From: JAVBMC01 sp031552845
Lineage (GTDB): Bacteria; Verrucomicrobiota; Kiritimatiellia; RFP12; DVOR01
Assembly: GCA_031552845.1 (NCBI GenBank)
Contig: JAVBMC010000074.1
Span: 1 to 8,595, forward strand
DNA: 8,595 nt
Reading direction: 5' to 3'
Positions 1-7,702 of this stretch are shown one piece after another; positions within the stretch are counted from its first letter, which is position 1; each line of letters opens with the position of its first letter. Under the pieces are notes generated by a model. It did not search any database. It was not told the DNA's origin and saw nothing but the letters and a program-made list of their open reading frames with translations. A program made the translations under genes and the position numbers.

Positions 1-1601
1 GCTTCAGTAAAATCCTCCAGGGCGGTTTTGAATTTGAATAAGCGGTAACGGATGCGCCCGCGGCCAAGATGTGCGGAGGCTAACAGATCCGGCTGATTCG
101 CTTCCTTGGACAAAATAGTTGTGTACAGCTTCTCGGCTTCGGCTAATTTATTTTGATTCACTAGGAGTTCAGCAAGATAGAGATTTGCCTTTTGCAGCCA
201 TACGGCGGGCGGGTTGCTTTCGATCAGCTTATTCAATAGTTCAACCGCTTCATTTGTCTGTCCGCCTTTATAAAAGCTGTCCGCCGCCATTAAGCTTGCT
301 TGGGATTTAGCATCCGCTGTAATACCAGCGGCAGATGCTAAACTTTTATACTGCTCTGCGGCCAAAACATATTTCTGCGCCGTGTGCAAGGCGTCAGCTT
401 CACGGAACAGGTACTCTGTTTTCAGCTGTGGAGTTGATGCGTTTTCTGCCAACCTGCGAAAAAGCGCAATGGCTTGATCGGGTTGTCCTAGGCGGATCAA
501 CGCCTCCGCTCTCCGGGCATCAGCCGCGTTGATCAACGCAGGGTCGTCAAAGGTTTCGGTGAACAAGCGGAACTCTTTAATAGCGTCCTCATATCTCGCC
601 AGCTGAAATAGTTTATCTGCCAGCAAAAATTGTGCCTCCATGCTGGCGGGATCAGAAAGATTCTCGCGTATTGCCGTCTTAAGAACTGTGATGCCCTCGT
701 TAAATCCTTTTACGGAGTTTAATAACGCCTTGCCCAAAGTGAATGCGGATCTGCGTTTATCAACAGGCGATACGGCAATCTGCACGGCTAGTCGGGCAAA
801 TTTTTCAATGTCGCCCGCACGTGTAGAACTACGTGTTAATGCTAAGCATGCATCGACACGGATTGATGGATCTGCTCGCGTGAAGTTCGCTAAGGACTGC
901 CAGATTTCGACCGCTTCGTTCGTTTTGCCCACGTCTAAGAAATACTGACCTTTAATATAGGGTAAGGCAGATACGGCATAAGATAGTTGATTGCTGCCGG
1001 AATCCGGCAAGCGGCGTAATGCCGCATCTAAGACGTTTTGCATTTCGTTTAGATCGGCTTTACTGTTTTTCAGTGCAGCAGCCCATTCAGCAGCATTTTC
1101 AGCTAAGACATCTCTATCGGTTGCCTTTTGCGCGATTTCTGAAAAGAGAGGAAGGGCGGTCTTGTAATTGCCGATAGCCACTAAGCCACGGACGATGACT
1201 CGGCGCAGAGACTCTGCATCTTTAGGGGATACATCCGGAGGCACCTGCATATCCGCAACAGCTTGATTGTTGCCAATCCCCAGCTGAGCCAACGCACGCC
1301 AGTACGCAAATCGAGCCGCGGTTGAGTCTTTAGGAATCGCAGATTCATATTCACCCATTTTTTGCAGCATCACATCAAACCGCTTTTCTGCTGCTAACGC
1401 ATTCAGTAAAATATCCAATGCTTGGGTTCGATCCTTGTACTTCAAAAACGTAACAGGGTCTTTTAATATCCGTTCGGCCTGCTTTTCCGCCAATGAGAAA
1501 AGTTTATCCTCCAGTGCCTGTTGGGCAAAGTGCAACGCATCCGCAGCTTGCACCGCAAAAGAAAAGAGGAGCGATAATAATATGCACTTAGTCTTGGACA
1601 T
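1..1601 (-). CDS. Exported tetratricopeptide-repeat (TPR) protein, partial (C-terminus beyond the left edge)
   Basis: An open frame of 533 full codons runs from ATG at 1601 to the left edge without a stop, so the C-terminus is missing. Residues 1-20 form a signal peptide: basic MSKTK start, hydrophobic ILLSLLFSFAV core and cleavage near VQA/AD. The rest is almost wholly helical. Clear TPR-like helix pairs lie at about 319-350, 356-387, 393-425, 430-462, 468-500 and 505-533, with the usual small-residue and A/Y pattern (for example YEDAIKEF, PDQAIALF, TNEAVELL, LAEAEKLY). More degenerate repeats fill about 22-315. TPR arrays are protein-binding scaffolds; being exported, this one probably acts in the periplasm or outer membrane. 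Its partner is unknown. The start overlaps the end of the glycosidase gene by 14 nt, so translation is probably coupled. The ribosome site is weak (GGGAT, 3 nt upstream). Leucine TTA codons are far commoner than in the preceding genes. TPR assignment is sure; function is not known. Confidence 0.85.
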   Translation of the reverse strand, partial: MSKTKCILLSLLFSFAVQAADALHFAQQALEDKLFSLAEKQAERILKDPVTFLKYKDRTQALDILLNALAAEKRFDVMLQKMGEYESAIPKDSTAARFAYWRALAQLGIGNNQAVADMQVPPDVSPKDAESLRRVIVRGLVAIGNYKTALPLFSEIAQKATDRDVLAENAAEWAAALKNSKADLNEMQNVLDAALRRLPDSGSNQLSYAVSALPYIKGQYFLDVGKTNEAVEIWQSLANFTRADPSIRVDACLALTRSSTRAGDIEKFARLAVQIAVSPVDKRRSAFTLGKALLNSVKGFNEGITVLKTAIRENLSDPASMEAQFLLADKLFQLARYEDAIKEFRLFTETFDDPALINAADARRAEALIRLGQPDQAIALFRRLAENASTPQLKTEYLFREADALHTAQKYVLAAEQYKSLASAAGITADAKSQASLMAADSFYKGGQTNEAVELLNKLIESNPPAVWLQKANLYLAELLVNQNKLAEAEKLYTTILSKEANQPDLLASAHLGRGRIRYRLFKFKTALEDFTE

Positions 1602-3801
1602 GATATCCCATCGGCGGCAGCGTTTGCCCATTTGACATCTGGAAAGGGTCATTGCCAAAATTAACCGTGACCGTCGTGCCGTTTGAAAATACTGTTTGTT
1701 GCACGGTTTTATCCGCAGATAAGCTTTTGTGGCTGAGCATCTCAGAATAACCAACGGCACGAATGGTGGGAATGATTGCTGCATAACTGGCGGCAAAGGC
1801 ATTTTTTTCGTACTGCCATTGCTCGTGCCTCAGCATATACATCGGCGGTGTCCCGTAGAGAATGTTAAAAAGGTCGCGCTTCTTCCAGAGCTTCGGGAGC
1901 TTGTTATTGTAGTCGCCCCAATACCAGTAAGAGACCATGCAGTCGTGATAGACCAACTCCCAGAGGGGAATGCGGTACTTTTCACCAACTTGAAACTTCT
2001 CCACCACAGCCGGCACATCATGCCATACCTTCAGCATCGCCCGACCGGAGTCCGGCACGCGGTATTCAGCAATGCTCATCATGCCTTCAAAGTAATCACA
2101 GACGGGCACGACGGAATCAATGCCGGTCTCGCATCCACAAATCAATCCCTTCTCTTTTGAGACGACGCCGAGTAATTCGATACGTGCTTTCTTGCTATCC
2201 GTGCGCGTCATCGGGTGACGCTCATCCCAGCACTCCCAGAAGGGTGAGGCGGTTGAGGTGTCGATGAAGCGGCAGGTGTAAGGATTCTCTGCTAAAACCT
2301 TTGAGATGCGTTCGCGTGCATATTTTGGCGCGGTCTTGTCACAGAGTGCGACGCAGTGGATGAAACCTTCGCCATCCTTCTTTTCAATGCCCCATGCACG
2401 GCGCATTTGCCCATCACTGTTGCGGATGATGTCATTGGGGAAGGCGGCCGTCGGCCAATTTGGATGGGTATAGCGGATCTTATCAAAGTTAGCCGGATCC
2501 ATCACATCTTGGTAGATGTCGTAATTGCTGGTCAACAAGGTGGGCAGGTCATTCAGCTGCTTCAGTTCTTCAGGGGTACCGCCGGCACTCCATAGCAGAC
2601 GCTTCATACCGAGCGCTTGCATCTCTTTGACAATCTTAACCTTATCCCAGTCCCAATACCAGATGTTTGCCGCGCCGACGAGCTTGTCAATATTGGGGCG
2701 GGTCTTTGCTTTCTCCTTCAGCGTGACAAGATTGCCTTGTGCTTTTGCATAAGCCCGGTAACGCTTGGCCATTGTGACGTAACCATCATTCTTAATCGGA
2801 ATGTAACGTACACGGCGCGTATAGCCGAGCGTCTTCTTCTGCTCTTGCCATTGCGGACCGGCATCCCAAAGTCCCTGTTTGTTTTGGCTGACGCCTGCCC
2901 AAGCATCATCCGGCGTTTCGACAAGCGCCATCCATCCCTCGCCTTTGGGATTGATAACGCCAAAGAACGCCATCGAGAGTCCACTGTGCCCGGAGTAGAA
3001 AGAGCGGCTGACGAGCGGCAGATCTGATTCGTTGACGAGATAGGCCATGCCCTCATTCTCAGGGAGGATTAAAGTGCCATCTGGTTGCGAGGCCAACGGC
3101 GGAGGGAATGCCAGCCGCGTGCGCATGGTATTGGTGCTGGAGATTTCGACGAGCATCTCATCGCCTTGTGCGGTGAAAACTGCTGTGTAATTGCGCGTGC
3201 TGGCTAAATCAAGCAGCGTGACTTTTGTTGAGGCGCCTTGCTGCTGGACGTGCGTGACGCGTAGGGCAGGGGAGTGTCCTGCAGCGCCATTGAACTTCCA
3301 CGTAATCCCTGCTGTGTCGTAGGACAGAAAGGGGAGTTCGCCTGTCAGAATATTGAGGGCATCAGGCTTCTTGCGTGCGGCGGTAAAGGCGTGGATTTGA
3401 ATCTCTGCAAGGCCTTCGCCTGTAAGACGCGGTTCAATGCTGGCAATGCCGTGCGGCACCATGAATGTGGTGTTGAGTTCTTTCGGCTGCTCAGTCAGCG
3501 CGGCGGAGTCATCACCAAAGAACCAATCAATCACTTTGCCGTTGGCATCGCGGGTAATCGCGGCAACGCGCGCACCGCCTTTTCCGCTGAGGCTGGCTTT
3601 GACTTCAAAGATGTCATTGGCTTGCACAGGAATACGCGCAAAACCGTAGAGCGACCAATCTGCCGTGCCATCGTAAACCGCAGTCATGCCTTTGACGGTG
3701 ATGCGGTTGTCCCGTGCCCAGCCATTGAGGTACTTCAGCGCCCAGTTTTCATTCGCCAGCGCAGGCAGAGCTAGTAAAAGGCAGAGCAGGATCTTATTCA
3801 T
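1588..3801 (-). CDS. Secreted glycoside hydrolase related to GH101/GH129 (putative alpha-N-acetylgalactosaminidase-like)
   Basis: A complete 737-residue protein. Residues 1-16 are a signal peptide (MNKILLCLLLALPALA, cleavage before NEN), so it is exported. Residues about 18-145 look like a beta-rich, possibly carbohydrate-binding domain. Residues about 150-335 are a beta-sandwich of the kind that precedes the barrel in this family. The segment at 333-375, with GYVTMAKRYRAYAKAQG followed by a LKEK and NIDKLVGAANIW stretch, and the barrel to about 690 resemble proteins grouped as glycosyl hydrolases related to GH101/GH129 (Pfam PF11308). These include mucin O-glycan-releasing enzymes. Candidate catalytic residues are D514 in RFIDT (nucleophile) and E558 in GCETG (acid/base). 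W382, W384 and W386, in the WYWDWD stretch, could line the sugar pocket. The family call is by recognition, not by search; the substrate is inferred. The ATG overlaps the cysS stop by 8 nt (ATGAATAA) with no good Shine-Dalgarno, suggesting translational coupling. Confidence 0.72.
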   Translation of the reverse strand: MNKILLCLLLALPALANENWALKYLNGWARDNRITVKGMTAVYDGTADWSLYGFARIPVQANDIFEVKASLSGKGGARVAAITRDANGKVIDWFFGDDSAALTEQPKELNTTFMVPHGIASIEPRLTGEGLAEIQIHAFTAARKKPDALNILTGELPFLSYDTAGITWKFNGAAGHSPALRVTHVQQQGASTKVTLLDLASTRNYTAVFTAQGDEMLVEISSTNTMRTRLAFPPPLASQPDGTLILPENEGMAYLVNESDLPLVSRSFYSGHSGLSMAFFGVINPKGEGWMALVETPDDAWAGVSQNKQGLWDAGPQWQEQKKTLGYTRRVRYIPIKNDGYVTMAKRYRAYAKAQGNLVTLKEKAKTRPNIDKLVGAANIWYWDWDKVKIVKEMQALGMKRLLWSAGGTPEELKQLNDLPTLLTSNYDIYQDVMDPANFDKIRYTHPNWPTAAFPNDIIRNSDGQMRRAWGIEKKDGEGFIHCVALCDKTAPKYARERISKVLAENPYTCRFIDTSTASPFWECWDERHPMTRTDSKKARIELLGVVSKEKGLICGCETGIDSVVPVCDYFEGMMSIAEYRVPDSGRAMLKVWHDVPAVVEKFQVGEKYRIPLWELVYHDCMVSYWYWGDYNNKLPKLWKKRDLFNILYGTPPMYMLRHEQWQYEKNAFAASYAAIIPTIRAVGYSEMLSHKSLSADKTVQQTVFSNGTTVTVNFGNDPFQMSNGQTLPPMGYHVQD

Positions 3802-5194
3802 GGCGCAGGGTTTGGCCTTCTTTGCTGTCGCGGACTATCCAACCTTTGGCGGCAAGTGTGTCGCGCAAGCGGTCGGACTCTCCCCAGTTCTTAGCGGCTC
3901 TGGCGGCTTGCCGTTCATCGGCTAATGCTTGGATGTCGGCAGGGACTGCAGCTTCGACCTTTCGGCCAAAGTGTACGATGCCGAGCACTTGATCCATCTT
4001 CTCAAAGGCGGCAATCACTGCGGCGGCCTCTGCGGGTGTCAATGATGGGAGGGCACTGTTGCTTTCGCGGATGAGCGTATAGAAAGCGGCGAGGGCTTCG
4101 GGCGTGTTCAGATCATCTCCGATAGCTGTTTCAAAGGCGGTGATCTGAGTGGCCGCGAATTGAGGCATCACGCCCGGTGCGGCATCGCCGGCACGTGCAG
4201 CGAGTGCATCGTAGCATTCGTCGAGGCGGCGTAGGGACACGCGAGCGGCTTCGAGTGCGTCAAAGGTGAAGTTGAGGGGTTGGCGGTAGTGAGCGCTGAT
4301 GAGCACCATGCGAATTTCACGTCCGGTGAATCCTTTATCAAAGAGATCACGCAGTGTAAAGAAGTTCCCGAGGCTCTTGGACATCTTTTCGCCATTGACG
4401 CGCAGGTGGGCGCAGTGCATCCAGGTCTTGACGAAGTCCTTGCCGGTGGTGGCTTCTGCTTGTGCAATTTCGTTCTCGTGATGCGGGAAGAGGTTGTCAA
4501 TTCCGCCGGTGTGCAGGTCGAATGTTTCACCGAGATATTTCATGGCCATTGCAGAGCATTCGAGGTGCCAGCCGGGACGGCCTTTGCCCCAGGGGGCGTC
4601 CCAGACCACGTCACCATCGCCGGTATCCCAGCTTTTCCAGACTGCAAAGTCGCCGAAGCCTTCTTTGGTGTATTCGTCTTGGGAGACGCGCACGCCGCTA
4701 CGCAGCTGAGAGCGGTCGAGGTGTGCGAGCTTGCCATAGCCGGGGAGGCGGTCAACGCTGAAGTAGACGGAGCCGTCGGGAGATTTGTAGGCGAGTCCTT
4801 TGTCCATCAATGTCTGCACCAGCTGAATCATCTCAGGGATGTGGTCGGTGGCGGCTGGATAGCTTTCGGCGGGCATGATGTTGAGCGCTTTGATGTCGTC
4901 AAAGAACGCTTGGATGTAGGGCGCGGTAAAGGTTTTGAGCGGCACGCCTTGCTGGAGGGCACCACGGATGGTTTTATCATCGACGTCGGTCAGGTTCATG
5001 ATCTGCCTGACAGTGTAACCGGCGTAGGCCAGGGCGCGGTGCAGGATGTCTTCAAACATATACGCGCGGAAGTTGCCGATGTGCGCGAAGTTGTAGACGG
5101 TGGGTCCGCAGGAGTAAAAGCCGACGGTCTTGCCGTTGAGCGGTTTGAACTCTTCGAGGCTGCGGGTGAGTGAGTTGTAAAAGTTGAGTTGCAT
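3794..5194 (-). CDS. cysS: Cysteinyl-tRNA synthetase
   Basis: Charges tRNA-Cys with cysteine in the cytoplasm, a class I aminoacyl-tRNA synthetase. The 466-residue length is normal for the family. Visible signatures are the SCGPTVYNFAHIGN segment at 28-41, carrying the HIGH-type motif as HIGN, and the KMSKS loop at 270-274. The four zinc ligands that recognise the cysteine thiol are C29, C213 (in WHLECS), H238 and E242 (in PHHENE). The spacing of the last three matches the E. coli enzyme with a constant offset. The helical anticodon-binding region follows, ending in the usual AAKGWIVRDSKEG tail. All key residues are present, so it should be active. The start ATG lies 2 nt after the ispF stop, with only a weak AGAAAG ribosome site 5 nt ahead. 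Pairing with ispF is common in bacteria. The gene uses almost no TTA leucine codons (about one), unlike the TPR gene downstream. Confidence 0.97.
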   Translation of the reverse strand: MQLNFYNSLTRSLEEFKPLNGKTVGFYSCGPTVYNFAHIGNFRAYMFEDILHRALAYAGYTVRQIMNLTDVDDKTIRGALQQGVPLKTFTAPYIQAFFDDIKALNIMPAESYPAATDHIPEMIQLVQTLMDKGLAYKSPDGSVYFSVDRLPGYGKLAHLDRSQLRSGVRVSQDEYTKEGFGDFAVWKSWDTGDGDVVWDAPWGKGRPGWHLECSAMAMKYLGETFDLHTGGIDNLFPHHENEIAQAEATTGKDFVKTWMHCAHLRVNGEKMSKSLGNFFTLRDLFDKGFTGREIRMVLISAHYRQPLNFTFDALEAARVSLRRLDECYDALAARAGDAAPGVMPQFAATQITAFETAIGDDLNTPEALAAFYTLIRESNSALPSLTPAEAAAVIAAFEKMDQVLGIVHFGRKVEAAVPADIQALADERQAARAAKNWGESDRLRDTLAAKGWIVRDSKEGQTLRHE

Positions 5195-5196
5195 AG

Positions 5197-5682
5197 TTAC
5201 TTTCTAAATACGAGTGCCGTAGCCATTGCAGAGATGCCTTCACGGCGGCCTATTGCGCCGAGCGTTTCGGCAGTGGTTGCTTTGACGGAGACGTTTGCGG
5301 TGTCAATGCCCATGGCTTGGGCGAGACGTGCGCGCATCAAGGGGATATGCGGGGCGAGCTTGGGGGCTTCGGCGAGAACTGTTGCATCGACATTGCCAAC
5401 TTGATAACCTTCGCGGGCGAGCAGCTCGGTGACAGCGGAGAGGAGTTTGAGGCTGTCGGCATTCTTGTACGCGGTGTCGGTGTCGGGGAAGTGTTTGCCG
5501 ATGTCACCGGCGGCGATTGCGCCGAGGAGAGCGTCGGAGATTGCGTGCGCGAGTACGTCGGCGTCGGAGTGTCCCAACAAGCCCACCGTGTGAGGAATGT
5601 GAACTCCTCCCAATATCAGCTGACGTCCATCAACCAAACGATGCGTGTCAAAGCCGATTCCGATTCGTGGCAGGTGTTGCAT
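5197..5682 (-). CDS. ispF: 2-C-methyl-D-erythritol 2,4-cyclodiphosphate synthase
   Basis: Fifth step of the MEP isoprenoid pathway: cyclises 4-diphosphocytidyl-methylerythritol 2-phosphate to the cyclodiphosphate, releasing CMP. It is a cytoplasmic homotrimer. The 161-residue length is typical. Signatures are GIGFDTHR at 8-15, with metal ligands D12 and H14, and GHSDADVLAHAISDALLGA from about 45, with a third metal-binding His at the HSDAD motif. They are followed by GDIGKHFPDTD and the conserved C-terminal KATTAETLGAIGRREGISA, which closes the CDP pocket. The ATG shares its A with the stop of the upstream fusion gene (TAATG). A fair Shine-Dalgarno (AGAGG, 9 nt upstream) lies inside that gene. 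Its product feeds undecaprenyl phosphate, the acceptor used by the transferase encoded just upstream, so the order makes metabolic sense. IspD is not in the window. Confidence 0.97.
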   Translation of the reverse strand: MQHLPRIGIGFDTHRLVDGRQLILGGVHIPHTVGLLGHSDADVLAHAISDALLGAIAAGDIGKHFPDTDTAYKNADSLKLLSAVTELLAREGYQVGNVDATVLAEAPKLAPHIPLMRARLAQAMGIDTANVSVKATTAETLGAIGRREGISAMATALVFRK

Positions 5683-7628
5683 TAGACATCGCCTCTTTCT
5701 TCCGGTGCAAGTTCATAGTCCATCCGGAAGTCAAATACCGGGAGATCGTGTTGGTCTGCAATCTTGATTAGCTTACGGCGTTCGCCATGGGGCAGTCCGA
5801 CTGTACAAATGATCTTGGTCGGCTTTTTCAGTGTAATTGCTTGTTCAAGGTCACGCCGGGTGCCAAGCACCTCATGCCCATAGACGATTGTTCCGCGCAG
5901 ATTGGGATCATCATCAATAACGCCGACAATCCAAGCGGTGTTGAGCGAAAAGCTCTTTTGCATATTACGCAGGAAGCTCCGGAATTGCAAGCCGCCTCCA
6001 TAGATCAATATTCTTTCTGCGGTCGAGGAGTCCTGCAGGCGTACGCGTTCAATCAAAGTCCCCAGATCAACCAAAATTATACGCGACAAGCGGACAAATA
6101 TAATGCAAGGACAAGCCATCAATGTGAACAGTACGACGGGCACAACTTCACCGCCATTATTCACTCCTAAAAACATCCGCAACCCAAATGTAACGACACC
6201 GCCAATACACACGGCAACGGCCAATAGCAAATGATCGCGAACAACGGCGCGCAACCAAATCCGGCGATAAGCCTGAGTCATTGCAATTGCAATGAAGGAC
6301 GGTGCAACATAGAGCGGCAGAATCAGCAACATTGAAGTACGCGGCAGGTTAAGCCGCAGCAGCGTACACATCAAAATAAATGAGAACGTCAATATAGCAA
6401 CATCACATAGCACATAAAAGGGCATTGAAATGCGCCGGGGAGAAACCCGCAAATGCCGTCCTGCCAGCAGGCGTGAGGCATCCCACAGCTCAACCCGCAC
6501 CATGTGACGGATGACGACAATCGCCGCGGCAAGAAACGCGAGCAGGAAGATGGCTGTTTGCGCACGCCGCATTAAAATCAACGAAAGAGCCAAACAGACC
6601 AAACAAATACTCATCACGTAGATGGTGTAGACGGCCTTGCGCTGAGCTCCTTGCGCATGCACTAAAATGCGGTGATGGAGATGTTCCTTGTCGGCCTCCA
6701 TGACGCCAGCACCGGCAGAACCCGCATCCGGATAGTACTTCCGAACGTGCGCCCTCAAGAACCGCCTGAGAATCGCCAGCGTAGTATCGACGATAGGCAC
6801 ACCCATGGCCAACAGCGGCACAATAATCGTCACGATCGCTTCTCCGCGCATCTGATTCTGCAAAGGCAGCACCGCCAAAGCCAATCCTAAGAACATGCTT
6901 CCCGTGTCCCCCAAAAATATCGAGGCAGGATTAAAATTATAACGCAAGAATCCTAAACAGCATCCTAGCAACACGCAATAGGGCAGAATGTTGATCATGT
7001 GGTTTGAGAAGAATAGCGCGCCAGCCATCCCCACGCAGGCAATCGCCGCCAAGCCTGTTGCCAACCCATCAAGACCGTCGATCAGATTGAAAGCGTTAAT
7101 GGCGCCGACGATCCAAAGCAGGGTCAGCAGATACTCAAGTCCCGGCAAAATGCCCGACAAACACCCCGGACACAAAAATGGCACCTTAAAAACAAAACCG
7201 CTAAAATACAAGAACGTCGCGACGCCGATTTGTGCAATCAGCTTATACAAAGCCCGCATGCCCTTGAGGTCATCAATAAACCCCACAACGCCAAGAGCCA
7301 ATGATGCCCACAAAAACGGCCAATACGTTGCCTCCAGCGCTCCCTGTGCAGCATCTGCCGTCCATAAGAAGCACAGCACCGTTGCATGGAACGCCAAAAT
7401 AACGGCAAGCCCGCCGCCGCGCGGAATCGGCGTCTTATGTACGCGTCTGGCATCCGGCATATCCATCATGCCAAGCACCTTCGTCAAACGCCGGACAAGC
7501 GGTGTCAACACAAGGGTAAACGTCAACGCCAGAAAAAACGCGACAAAATAATGCGCTCCCCTTACAAAGGGCGTAACAAAGAAATCTTTTAAAACTTCTG
7601 TAAACAAAACAAGTCCCTGCAAGTCCAC
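5682..7628 (-). CDS. Fusion of a WecA/MraY-type undecaprenyl-phosphate sugar-1-phosphate transferase with a FlaA1/CapD-type membrane and nucleotide-binding region
   Basis: A 648-residue inner-membrane protein. Residues about 27-375 are a multi-pass transferase of the WecA/MraY family, which moves a UDP-HexNAc phosphosugar onto undecaprenyl phosphate to start surface polysaccharide synthesis. Its marks are the PDARRVHKTPIPRGGG entry at 58-73, D119-D120 in FIDDLKG, N178-x-x-N181-x-x-D184-G-x-D187-G, FLGDTGS at 238-244 and the HLHHR motif at 316-320. MraY itself is unlikely, as the HLHHR pattern and neighbours fit the WecA/TagO branch. Residues about 400-520 add four membrane helices, including a YRRIWLRAVVRDHL loop. 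Residues about 537-640 form a Rossmann-like domain (IYGGGLQF, GVIDDDPNLRG, VLGTRRDLEQA). This matches the front half of FlaA1/CapD/PglF sugar dehydratases (CoA_binding_3), but the catalytic dehydratase domain is absent. The start is uncertain: GTG at 7628 lacks a ribosome site, and TTG at 7607 has AGGGA 6 nt upstream. It is the first gene after the promoter. Confidence 0.88.
   Translation of the reverse strand: MDLQGLVLFTEVLKDFFVTPFVRGAHYFVAFFLALTFTLVLTPLVRRLTKVLGMMDMPDARRVHKTPIPRGGGLAVILAFHATVLCFLWTADAAQGALEATYWPFLWASLALGVVGFIDDLKGMRALYKLIAQIGVATFLYFSGFVFKVPFLCPGCLSGILPGLEYLLTLLWIVGAINAFNLIDGLDGLATGLAAIACVGMAGALFFSNHMINILPYCVLLGCCLGFLRYNFNPASIFLGDTGSMFLGLALAVLPLQNQMRGEAIVTIIVPLLAMGVPIVDTTLAILRRFLRAHVRKYYPDAGSAGAGVMEADKEHLHHRILVHAQGAQRKAVYTIYVMSICLVCLALSLILMRRAQTAIFLLAFLAAAIVVIRHMVRVELWDASRLLAGRHLRVSPRRISMPFYVLCDVAILTFSFILMCTLLRLNLPRTSMLLILPLYVAPSFIAIAMTQAYRRIWLRAVVRDHLLLAVAVCIGGVVTFGLRMFLGVNNGGEVVPVVLFTLMACPCIIFVRLSRIILVDLGTLIERVRLQDSSTAERILIYGGGLQFRSFLRNMQKSFSLNTAWIVGVIDDDPNLRGTIVYGHEVLGTRRDLEQAITLKKPTKIICTVGLPHGERRKLIKIADQHDLPVFDFRMDYELAPEERGDV
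5692..5696 (-). promoter_or_regulatory. Probable ribosome binding site for ispF
   Basis: AGAGG, 9 nt before the ispF ATG, inside the last codons of the fusion gene. It is the best Shine-Dalgarno at any junction of this operon and supports ATG at 5682 as the start. Confidence 0.6.
7614..7618 (-). promoter_or_regulatory. Possible ribosome binding site supporting an alternative TTG start of the fusion gene
   Basis: AGGGA with a 6-nt spacer (CTTGTT) before TTG at 7607-7605, codon 8 of the longest frame. The GTG at 7628 has only an AGG directly abutting it, which is too close to act. The first membrane segment starts near residue 26, so either start gives a complete protein. Confidence 0.4.
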
Positions 7629-7645
7629 CTGATAACAACGCGGCT

Positions 7646-7674
7646 ATTATACCAAACTATGTCCGTTTTTGCAA
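7646..7674 (-). promoter_or_regulatory. Sigma70-type promoter for the fusion gene, ispF, cysS, glycosidase and TPR operon
   Basis: Reading the minus strand, the -35 element is TTGCAA (7674-7669, 4 of 6 consensus bases). A 17-bp spacer follows, then a perfect -10 TATAAT (7651-7646) preceded by TGG, which gives an extended -10. Transcription should start near 7639. That leaves a leader of about 11 nt to GTG 7628 or about 32 nt to TTG 7607. It sits in the only gap before the five tightly packed genes, as an operon promoter should. Confidence 0.75.
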
Positions 7675-7702
7675 TCGAAACCTCCCCTCCGTTTCACGTC
7701 TC

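Noticed and set aside
3274..3774. A 166-codon plus-strand frame over the start of the glycosidase gene.
   Set aside because: It is a shadow of the glycosidase frame, with no family resemblance or ribosome site.
5072..5083. HIGN in place of HIGH in cysteinyl-tRNA synthetase, as a possible defect.
   Set aside because: HIGN is a common natural variant in this enzyme family, and the KMSKS loop and all zinc ligands are present.
4280..5173. A 297-codon open frame on the plus strand, opposite cysS.
   Set aside because: It lies wholly antisense to cysS, whose motifs and zinc ligands are intact. The translation (runs of V, G, A, E, F) is what the complement of a biased gene gives, with no recognisable domain.
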